A stretch of 6,853 nt of DNA from Solobacterium sp. (GTDB lineage: Bacteria > Bacillota_I > Bacilli_A > Erysipelotrichales > Erysipelotrichaceae), in the NCBI GenBank assembly GCA_017543025.1, contig JAFYGX010000027.1, forward strand, positions 1 to 6,853, written 5' to 3'. Position 1 is the first letter of the stretch. Every line of letters starts with the position of its first letter. The notes beneath the pieces were generated by a model. That model saw only the letters and a list, made by a program, of their open reading frames with translations, was not told the DNA's origin and did no database searches. This document shows positions 1-4,186 of the stretch, in pieces. The translations under genes were made by a program, and so were the position numbers.

Positions 1-487
1 CTTCTACGGCCGGCTGTTCCGGTCCGAGGCCTTCAATGATCTTGACGATGATGCAGATGGCGCAGAGCACACCGCTTACCGGCATGATGCCGTACATATA
101 CTTCATCGGGATTTCCATACCCATACTGATCTGCTTTCCGGCCATAGCTACATACTTGAAACCCTGAACTGTGAATACAAGGTCAACAATCAGCGAGATA
201 ATCAGGTTGATAATGTTAACAACTTTCTTCACGCCAGGCTTGAAGGTGTTGTAGAGAATGTCGATCATGACATGCTCGTTCTTGATTACGTTGATGCCCA
301 TTCCCCAGAACGTAGTGAAGGCAAAGAGTGTGACGTTAAACTCAGACATCTCTTTCCAGCTCTTGGAGAAGAAGTAACGCATGATAACAGTGAAGATGAC
401 CACCACTGCAAGGAGTGCAAGTGCGATTACACCGATGTAGAAATATACGGTGAAGATCTTTTTCCCAAATTCTTTCAGTTTTTCCAC
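1..487 (-). CDS. dctQ: TRAP transporter small permease subunit DctQ (3'-truncated by window edge)
   Basis: This is the small integral-membrane subunit of a tripartite ATP-independent periplasmic (TRAP) transporter. With DctM it uses an ion gradient to import an organic acid delivered by the DctP binding protein. The frame starts with GTG at 487, preceded by AGGGGAG (495-501) at 7 nt spacing. It stays open for 162 codons to the window edge, so the C-terminus is missing. Four hydrophobic segments are visible at about residues 12-35, 48-67, 88-110 and 130-153, as expected for the four-helix DctQ fold. Family-typical features are the W44/E46 stretch after helix 1 and the NEHVMID segment (70-76) after helix 2. 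It lies 69 nt downstream of dctP on the same strand, giving the classical P-Q-(M) order. The family call is firm. The substrate cannot be read from this subunit. Confidence 0.93.
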   Translation of the reverse strand, partial: MEKLKEFGKKIFTVYFYIGVIALALLAVVVIFTVIMRYFFSKSWKEMSEFNVTLFAFTTFWGMGINVIKNEHVMIDILYNTFKPGVKKVVNIINLIISLIVDLVFTVQGFKYVAMAGKQISMGMEIPMKYMYGIMPVSGVLCAICIIVKIIEGLGPEQPAVE

Positions 488-494
488 AATTATT

Positions 495-501
495 CTCCCC
501 T
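495..501 (-). promoter_or_regulatory. Ribosome binding site deciding the GTG start of dctQ
   Basis: AGGGGAG on the minus strand lies 7 nt before GTG at 487. No ATG sits at a suitable distance, so the GTG start rests on this site. It begins directly after the U-tract of the upstream hairpin (502-506), so terminator-like read-through and dctQ translation initiation sit side by side. Confidence 0.8.
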
Positions 502-540
502 AAAAAGGAACAGCGCACCGGAGTAGGTGCGCTGTGTTCC
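502..540 (-). terminator. Intra-operon hairpin with U-tract between dctP and dctQ (partial terminator or 3' stabiliser)
   Basis: Reading the minus strand, a long GC-rich stem forms between 526-540 and 507-519 (GGTGCGCT arms with a 2-nt GT bulge, and a 6-nt loop at 520-525). It is followed by five U residues (506-502). It begins 16 nt after the dctP stop codon and ends at the dctQ ribosome site. The structure is that of an intrinsic terminator inside an operon. The expected effect is partial termination, and/or protection of the dctP 3' end, giving more binding protein than membrane subunits. The structure is seen directly; its efficiency is inferred. Confidence 0.75.
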
Positions 541-556
541 GGAATGATGATTTTGA

Positions 557-1645
557 TTAGCTCGCCTTTGCGACTATGTCCTTCATCTGATCCATTTCTT
601 CCTGAGTGCAGATGCCTTCAGAAACCATCTGCTCATAAACCGGCTCAGCTGCAGCCTTGAATGCTTCAAGTTCTTCCTCTGTCGGTTCATAAACTTCTGC
701 ACCGGAGTCAATGATTTGCTGCTTTGCAGCTTCGGAGTTCTCATCGATCAGCTGGTCGTTGTAGTCGCCCATTTCAGTAGCGCACTCGGAGATGATGTTG
801 CGGTACTCTTCCGGCAGGCTGTTCCACCACTGAGCGTTTACATAGAAGGGATCCGGGTGGAACTGGTAGTTAACAGCTGTGAAGTACTTCTGAACTTCAT
901 AGAACTTCATGCCGACAACGTTGACCCAGGGGTTTTCCTGTCCGTCTGCGACACCGGTCTTGAGACCCATGTAGAGATCAGCATACGGAACGGATACAGT
1001 GTTGGCACCCATTGCCTGGAATGTCATGTCAATGGTCTTCATGCCGTTTGTACGCATCTTGAGGCCCTTGAGATCTTCCGGCTTGGTGATCGGACGTGTG
1101 TTGTTGGAGAACTGACGGTATCCGCCTGCATCACAGAGGTTGATGATGACTGTGCCTGTGGATTCTTCTGCTTCAGCGCAGACGCTCTTAGCGAGGTCGG
1201 ACTTGAGAAGTGCAGTAACCTGAGCTCTTGTCTGTGTGAGGAACGGTGCTGTGAACATCAGCAGACGCGGGGAGAAGTCAAACTGTCCACCACGCATACC
1301 CTGTACAGTTCCCTGAACAACCTGTTCAAGCATTTCTTTTTCTGTACCGAGCTGGCCGTTGCCGTAAACAGTAACCTTTACGTGTCCGCCGGTCTTCTCT
1401 TCGACATCCTTGGCGAACTTTTCCATGGATACATAACGAGGGTTGCCTTCCGGCTGTGCATGTCCGACGATCATTTCGAAATCGCCGAGATCAGCAGTTG
1501 CAGCTTCTGTTCCTGCTGCTTCAGTTGTCGCAGCACCGTCTGCAGGTGCTTCCTGTGCCGGAGCAGCACTGGAGCTGCTTCCGCATCCTGCGAGCATCGC
1601 TACAGAGAGCGCAGCTGCGAGGACCTTTGCCAAATTCTTTTTCAT
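557..1645 (-). CDS. dctP: TRAP transporter solute-binding lipoprotein, DctP family
   Basis: This is the extracytoplasmic substrate-binding subunit of the TRAP transporter, 362 residues and anchored as a lipoprotein. The start at 1645 is chosen because AGGAGG (1653-1658) lies 7 nt upstream and the product opens with a lipoprotein signal: KK at 2-3, a hydrophobic core, and lipobox L-A-G-C with lipidated Cys21. A low-complexity Ser/Ala/Glu linker runs to about residue 54, then the DctP domain to the end. Family signatures are LKGLKMRTN with R198, the position of the carboxylate-binding arginine of SiaP-like proteins, and DGQENPW (234-240) followed by KFYEVQKYF. The conserved arginine argues for a carboxylate ligand such as a C4-dicarboxylate, uronate or other sugar acid, but the exact ligand cannot be assigned. 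Divergent from the GntR/FCD gene and preceded by cre-like and palindromic operator sites, so probably catabolite-repressed and ligand-induced. Confidence 0.95.
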   Translation of the reverse strand: MKKNLAKVLAAALSVAMLAGCGSSSSAAPAQEAPADGAATTEAAGTEAATADLGDFEMIVGHAQPEGNPRYVSMEKFAKDVEEKTGGHVKVTVYGNGQLGTEKEMLEQVVQGTVQGMRGGQFDFSPRLLMFTAPFLTQTRAQVTALLKSDLAKSVCAEAEESTGTVIINLCDAGGYRQFSNNTRPITKPEDLKGLKMRTNGMKTIDMTFQAMGANTVSVPYADLYMGLKTGVADGQENPWVNVVGMKFYEVQKYFTAVNYQFHPDPFYVNAQWWNSLPEEYRNIISECATEMGDYNDQLIDENSEAAKQQIIDSGAEVYEPTEEELEAFKAAAEPVYEQMVSEGICTQEEMDQMKDIVAKAS

Positions 1646-1652
1646 GTTCTTT

Positions 1653-1658
1653 CCTCCT
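1653..1658 (-). promoter_or_regulatory. Consensus ribosome binding site of dctP
   Basis: AGGAGG on the minus strand, 7 nt before ATG at 1645. It settles the start against a longer in-frame opening at 1699, which would add 18 polar residues in front of the lipoprotein signal and has no such site. Confidence 0.9.
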
Positions 1659-1672
1659 GAATTCTTTGGCCG

Positions 1673-1688
1673 TCCGGCTTTCGCCGAA
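1673..1688 (-). other. GNRA-capped hairpin in the dctP 5' leader
   Basis: In the transcript the arms UUCGGC (1688-1683) and GCCGGA (1678-1673) close a GAAA tetraloop (1682-1679). This makes a six-pair stem with one G-U. It begins at the edge of the palindromic operator and ends 15 nt before the Shine-Dalgarno. It may stabilise the leader RNA. There is no U-tract, so it is not a terminator. Confidence 0.55.
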
Positions 1689-1701
1689 CTTGTATACAAG
1701 T
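1688..1701. promoter_or_regulatory. FadR/GntR-type operator, dctP-proximal
   Basis: ACTTGTATACAAGT is a perfect 14-bp palindrome. Its core TTGTATACAA fits the T-N-G-T-Nx-A-C-N-A pattern of FadR-subfamily GntR operators. It lies about 6 to 19 nt downstream of the predicted dctP transcription start, where a bound repressor would block transcription. The same core recurs at 1825-1838. The natural ligand is the divergent regulator at 1915-2631 (inference). Confidence 0.78.
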
Positions 1702-1713
1702 AGTGACAACCAC

Positions 1714-1742
1714 ATGGTAGGTCATCATGTAAGCGCTGTCAA
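1714..1742 (-). promoter_or_regulatory. dctP promoter
   Basis: On the minus strand a perfect -35 box TTGACA (1742-1737) is followed by a 17-bp spacer and a -10-like TACCAT (1719-1714, four of six matches including the key A2 and T6). Transcription would start near 1707, giving a leader of about 62 nt. The -35 box overlaps the perfect cre site and the palindromic operator lies just downstream of the start. The weak -10 may mean that it needs activation or is tuned low. Confidence 0.7.
1728..1741. promoter_or_regulatory. Catabolite-responsive element (cre), perfect consensus match
   Basis: TGTAAGCGCTGTCA matches the CcpA consensus TGWAANCGNTNWCA at all 14 positions. It overlaps the -35 box of the dctP promoter, a placement at which CcpA represses by excluding RNA polymerase. 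This implies that the TRAP transporter is switched off when a preferred sugar is present. The match is seen; the binding is inferred from CcpA biology in Bacillota. Confidence 0.75.
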
Positions 1743-1743
1743 C

Positions 1744-1760
1744 TAGTAAACTTAGTAAAC
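1744..1760. repeat. Tandem octamer TAGTAAAC x2
   Basis: TAGTAAAC occurs at 1744-1751 and 1753-1760, a 9-bp period, immediately upstream of the dctP -35 box and overlapping the second cre-like site. It is a possible direct-repeat binding element. It is short enough that chance cannot be excluded in this AT-rich stretch. Confidence 0.4.
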
Positions 1761-1767
1761 GTTTCCA
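1754..1767. promoter_or_regulatory. Second cre-like site
   Basis: AGTAAACGTTTCCA (minus strand TGGAAACGTTTACT) fits the cre consensus with two mismatches out of 14 and contains the palindromic core AAACGTTT. It is centred 26 bp from the perfect cre and lies about 47 to 60 bp upstream of the predicted dctP start. It could be an auxiliary CcpA site or the operator of another LacI-family regulator. Confidence 0.45.
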
Positions 1768-1808
1768 ATCGTTTGTTTAAGCCATTTTATGCTTATTTAT
1801 GGTACAGG

Positions 1809-1837
1809 TTTACAATTTTTTCATATTTGTATACAAA
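1809..1837 (+). promoter_or_regulatory. Candidate regulator promoter P1 (overlaps operator)
   Basis: TTTACA (1809-1814), a 17-bp spacer and TACAAA (1832-1837) form a moderate sigma-A-type promoter with a start near 1844. Its -10 lies inside the palindrome at 1825-1838, so regulator binding there would shut it off (autoregulation). The alternative promoter P2 lies closer to the gene. Confidence 0.4.
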
Positions 1838-1838
1838 T
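1825..1838. promoter_or_regulatory. FadR/GntR-type operator, regulator-proximal
   Basis: ATTTGTATACAAAT is a perfect 14-bp palindrome with the same TTGTATACAA core as the site at 1688-1701. The centres are 137 bp apart, close to 13 turns of B-DNA. It lies 77 bp upstream of the regulator's start codon, overlapping the -10 of P1 and ending 21 bp before the -35 of P2. It probably serves autoregulation, and possibly looping with the other site. Confidence 0.75.
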
Positions 1839-1859
1839 GGTGTGGAATGAGCAATTTTC

Positions 1860-1889
1860 TTTCCATGCATTAAAAATTCCTCATATAAT
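1860..1889 (+). promoter_or_regulatory. Candidate regulator promoter P2
   Basis: TTTCCA (1860-1865, four of six matches), an 18-bp spacer and a perfect TATAAT (1884-1889) predict a start near 1896 and a leader of about 19 nt ending in the GAGGTGA ribosome site. The -10 sits inside an inverted repeat CCTCAT-ATA-ATGAGG (1879-1893), which might bind a further factor. Confidence 0.5.
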
Positions 1890-1914
1890 GAGGCTGATGA
1901 GGTGATTTATCCCT

Positions 1915-2631
1915 ATGACGAAACCAAATTCCGAAGATATTTACAGCGTTCTGGAACAGGAAATAGTTTCTCTTCAGATCATGCCCTTCGAAGATCTCAG
2001 CGAAAATGCACTGTGCGACCGGTTCAATGTTTCACGTACGATTGTCCGCAGTGCTCTGCAGCGGCTTGCGATGTCGGGATTTGTGGAGATTACTCCCTAT
2101 GTCGGCACAAAGGTTACCGGCATCGATCTGGATGCGGTCAATGAATTCATCTATCTTCGTACCGTTACCGAGACTGCTGTGCTTACCGACTGCCTGAAAA
2201 CAATCACTCCCCTGCAGAAGGAAGAACTCCGTTTCCGCAAAAATGCTTTCGAAGAAAAGATTCGCGAAATCGGTGATCTGTCCAGCATGAATGCACGGAT
2301 GACCAACGAAGTGCTTTCTTATGACCTTGAGTTTCATCACTGCTATTTCCGTTATCAGCGGAAAGAACTGTTATGGAGTTTCCTGACGCAGCCGCGTCCG
2401 AATTACTCACGCTTCATCCGTCTTGATATGATGGGCGGAAAGAATATTCCGGATGTTCTGGAGGAACATAATAAACTGATGGATATTATCGACCGCGGTG
2501 CGATTGAGGAAATTGCGTCCCTGCTCTCCCGCCACCTTAACGGCGGCACGAGACGTCTTGGCACCAAACTCTTCACCGAGGAGTACCGGCAGTACATTCA
2601 GACCTCCGGTCTGAAGCAGCAATTCATCTGA
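1915..2631 (+). CDS. GntR-family transcriptional regulator, FadR/FCD subfamily
   Basis: This is a 238-residue DNA-binding regulator, the usual length for the family. The start ATG at 1915 has GAGGTGA (1899-1905) 9 nt upstream. Residues about 5-70 form the winged helix-turn-helix: LSENALCDRFNVS is followed by the recognition helix RTIVRSALQRL, then the wing GFVEITPYVGTKV. Residues about 75-220 are an all-helical FCD ligand domain. It keeps the putative metal-binding set D137, H141, H185 and H207, where a divalent metal normally coordinates the carboxylate of the effector. It is transcribed divergently from dctP, with two identical-core palindromes between the genes, so it most likely represses the TRAP operon and itself until an organic or sugar acid binds. 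The effector cannot be named. Family confidence is high; target assignment is inferred from context. Confidence 0.92.
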   Translation: MTKPNSEDIYSVLEQEIVSLQIMPFEDLSENALCDRFNVSRTIVRSALQRLAMSGFVEITPYVGTKVTGIDLDAVNEFIYLRTVTETAVLTDCLKTITPLQKEELRFRKNAFEEKIREIGDLSSMNARMTNEVLSYDLEFHHCYFRYQRKELLWSFLTQPRPNYSRFIRLDMMGGKNIPDVLEEHNKLMDIIDRGAIEEIASLLSRHLNGGTRRLGTKLFTEEYRQYIQTSGLKQQFI

Positions 2632-2638
2632 CTACTGT

Positions 2639-2670
2639 AAAACGGAGTTTACGGACTCCGTTTTCTTTTT
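2639..2670 (+). terminator. Intrinsic terminator of the regulator gene
   Basis: AAAACGGAGT (2639-2648), the loop TTACGG and ACTCCGTTTT (2655-2664) form a perfect 10-bp stem. It is followed by C and five T (2666-2670), starting 8 nt after the stop codon. The T run also supplies the first bases of the next gene's candidate -35 box, so terminator and promoter are packed together. Confidence 0.9.
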
Positions 2671-2697
2671 GTCCCCTCAGATGAGAGTTTATATAAT
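2669..2697 (+). promoter_or_regulatory. Promoter of the small protein gene at 2704, leaderless geometry
   Basis: TTGTCC (2669-2674, four of six), a 17-bp spacer and a perfect TATAAT (2692-2697) predict a start at about 2703-2705, that is, at the ATG itself. No Shine-Dalgarno-like sequence lies in the six bases between the -10 box and the ATG. Confidence 0.65.
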
Positions 2698-2703
2698 GTA
2701 GTT

Positions 2704-3153
2704 ATGAACCTCTTTTCATATGATAACCGCACCGTCCGGCTGACGCATTTCGACGGTCTGGTGTTTGAAGGGCTGGCATCGCATAATTCTGCCTCTTACA
2801 ATCTCCATGAAATCGGCCGGGAAGAAGAAGGTCTCCAGATCGATCACTGGCTGTTTTTCAAATCGGACATCAGATCCCTGGAGGTGATCGATCCTTCCGA
2901 AGTTTCTGTATGGATGAGCCGTAAATGCCATTCTCTTCTTCTGGATCATGAAGCTTACGTTTCGCTTGATAACGGAGCTTCTTCCATTGAACTTCCCTGT
3001 TCCGCGTTCCCGAAAGGTCTGCCGGAAGCCGGCGAAATGGTCCGGTTTGAGGATCGGACGGATGACTTTGACGTTCTCTATTTCGAGGTCATACGCGCTC
3101 AGATATCATCGGATGAGAAAACCGTCATTCTGTTTATTGCCGAGCCGGAGTAA
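2704..3153 (+). CDS. Uncharacterised 149-residue protein, possible N-terminal Sm-like barrel
   Basis: I do not recognise a named gene. The product is soluble and acidic, with no signal peptide or membrane segment. Residues about 8-62 have the alternating beta pattern of small Sm/SH3-like barrels: TVRLTHFDGLVFEGLA, a conserved-looking NLHEIGREEEGLQID turn, then WLFFKSDIRSLEVID. This resembles uncharacterised small proteins I associate with Lachnospiraceae-type genomes (recollection, not a search). Residues about 65-149 are a second beta-rich section without recognisable motif. The ATG at 2704 lies 6 nt after a perfect -10 box and has no ribosome site, and there is no better in-frame start nearby, so translation may be leaderless. 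It is isolated by terminators on both sides, and thus likely monocistronic. Its function is unknown; a binding or adaptor role is only a guess. Confidence 0.75.
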   Translation: MNLFSYDNRTVRLTHFDGLVFEGLASHNSASYNLHEIGREEEGLQIDHWLFFKSDIRSLEVIDPSEVSVWMSRKCHSLLLDHEAYVSLDNGASSIELPCSAFPKGLPEAGEMVRFEDRTDDFDVLYFEVIRAQISSDEKTVILFIAEPE

Positions 3154-3169
3154 CTTCCGGTTTTTCTTT
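3143..3169 (+). terminator. Intrinsic terminator with the stop codon in its loop
   Basis: AGCCGGAG (3143-3150) pairs with TTCCGGTT (3155-3162, with two G-U pairs) around the loop TAAC. The TAA in that loop is the stop codon of the preceding gene (3151-3153). TTTCTTT follows. A compact terminator that can form only after the ribosome clears the end of the gene. Confidence 0.7.
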
Positions 3170-3181
3170 CGCAAAACAGCG

Positions 3182-3187
3182 TATAAT
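3182..3187 (+). promoter_or_regulatory. Candidate -10 box for the AEC permease gene
   Basis: A perfect TATAAT lies 47 nt before the chosen start at 3235 and just after the upstream terminator. No convincing -35 box is found at 16-18 bp (the T-rich terminator tail occupies the place), so the promoter is either weak, activator-dependent or uses read-through. Confidence 0.45.
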
Positions 3188-3208
3188 ACAGCAGTTGATA
3201 TGGCAGAA

Positions 3209-3220
3209 TGCCGTTCGGCA
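3209..3220 (+). other. Short leader hairpin before the AEC permease ribosome site
   Basis: TGCCG (3209-3213) and CGGCA (3216-3220) are perfect inverted arms around TT. In RNA the likely form is a 4-bp UGCC/GGCA stem with a GUUC loop. It lies between the unlikely upstream ATG at 3208 and the GAGGT ribosome site at 3226. Its role is unknown. Confidence 0.3.
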
Positions 3221-3234
3221 GAAATGAGGTATGC

Positions 3235-4158
3235 ATGGCGCTGCTGTTATTTGAACAGATCATGTCTCTGTTCCTGATATTACTGCTTGGATTTATTATC
3301 GTAAAAACCGGCCATCTGAAAAGCACGGACAGTAAGGTTCTGACCGTGCTCTCGGTTTATGTCATTCTTCCGGTTGTCATCATCAGATCCTTCCAGATTG
3401 ACCTGACCCCGGATATCCGGGACGGCTTCCTGCTTGCGACCGCTGCGGCAATTGCCATCATGTTTATCCTGCTGGGGCTGACGGAGCTGTGCGCGAAGAT
3501 CTGGCCGATGAATGTCGTGGAGAAAGGTTCTCTGATTTACTCCAACTGCGCCAATCTGATCATCCCCCTGGTTATCGCAGTTCTCGGAGAAGAATGGGTT
3601 GTCTTCTCCAGCGCGTTCCTCTGTGTACAGCTGGTATTTACCTGGACACACGGGAAATCCATGATCGGCGGAGACAAGGGATTTGCCTGGAAAAAGATTC
3701 TTACGAATATCAATATGATTGCGATCTTCGTCGGACTGGCAATGATGCTTTGCAGGATCCGGCTTCCGCTGCTGGTTATCACAACCATGGACAGCGTATC
3801 CGCCCTGCTTGGGCCGCTGGCGATGCTGACGATCGGGATGCTGCTGGGAGGGATGGATCTGAAGGCAGTCTTCACCAACAAGCGGATCTATGTCATCACC
3901 CTGCTGCGCCTGGTTGTATTCCCGCTCATTCTGCTGGTGCTTCTGAAGATCTTCCCGCTTGAAACACTCGTCAAAGACGGAAAGACCATCCTGTACATCA
4001 GTTTCCTCGCCGCAATCACACCGTCGGCAGCCGCAGTCACACAGCTTTCGCAGCTGTATGACAAAGACGCCGAATATTCCAGTGCCATCAATGTCGTGAC
4101 CACAGTATTCTGTGTCCTGACCATGCCGCTGCTGACAGAGTTATATATGCGTTTCTGA
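3235..4158 (+). CDS. AEC-family (auxin efflux carrier-like) permease
   Basis: This is an integral membrane carrier of the AEC family (Mem_trans), whose bacterial members include malate and malonate permeases. It has 307 residues with about ten hydrophobic segments from residue 9 to 303, the usual size and topology. Family-typical motifs are the glycine near the first helix (LLLGFIIVKTG), SNCANLIIPL (103-112) with the conserved Asn and Pro, GPLAMLTIGMLLGG (193-206), and TPSAAAVTQLSQLYDKDAEYSS (from 262) followed by a final helix ending in TMPLL. The start at 3235 is preferred because GAGGT (3226-3230) precedes it and the first helix begins at once. An in-frame ATG at 3208 would add nine residues but has only a weak ribosome site. 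It ends 9 bp from the converging glycosyltransferase gene. The family is secure. The substrate is unknown, although the neighbouring TRAP system and FCD regulator are compatible with organic acids. Confidence 0.9.
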   Translation: MALLLFEQIMSLFLILLLGFIIVKTGHLKSTDSKVLTVLSVYVILPVVIIRSFQIDLTPDIRDGFLLATAAAIAIMFILLGLTELCAKIWPMNVVEKGSLIYSNCANLIIPLVIAVLGEEWVVFSSAFLCVQLVFTWTHGKSMIGGDKGFAWKKILTNINMIAIFVGLAMMLCRIRLPLLVITTMDSVSALLGPLAMLTIGMLLGGMDLKAVFTNKRIYVITLLRLVVFPLILLVLLKIFPLETLVKDGKTILYISFLAAITPSAAAVTQLSQLYDKDAEYSSAINVVTTVFCVLTMPLLTELYMRF

Positions 4159-4186
4159 AAAAGATGTTCATCGCTGAAGATCTTTT
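4159..4186. terminator. Bidirectional terminator between convergent genes
   Basis: AAAAGAT (4159-4165) and ATCTTTT (4180-4186) pair, and after one G/G mismatch TTCA (4167-4170) and TGAA (4175-4178) continue the stem to a TCGC loop. Each strand has a T run at its 3' side (TTTT rightward; TTTTT leftward on the minus strand). It serves the AEC gene, whose stop is at 4156-4158, and the glycosyltransferase, whose stop codon at 4168-4170 lies in the stem. The stem is AT-rich, so its efficiency may be modest. Confidence 0.6.

Noticed and set aside
716..1660. Long plus-strand open frame (314 codons) antisense to dctP
   Set aside because: It mirrors the DctP coding frame, shows no domain, is very Cys/Ser/Leu-rich, and the opposite strand has a strong ribosome site, lipobox and family motifs.
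1646..1699. Upstream in-frame extension of dctP to 1699
   Set aside because: It would add 18 polar residues before a perfect lipoprotein signal, has no ribosome site, and overlaps the leader hairpin and operator.
3181..3189. GTAT-A-ATAC palindrome at the AEC promoter as a third regulator site
   Set aside because: It lacks the TTGT...ACAA half-sites of the two real palindromes and is largely explained by the TATAAT box.
3208..3234. ATG at 3208 as the AEC permease start
   Set aside because: Only a weak ribosome site precedes it and it adds a polar stretch before the first helix; GAGGT precedes 3235.
3489..3962. 157-codon plus-strand frame inside the AEC permease gene
   Set aside because: It is on the same strand in another frame, with Arg/Asp/Gly-rich shadow composition. 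The permease frame has clear membrane segments and family motifs.
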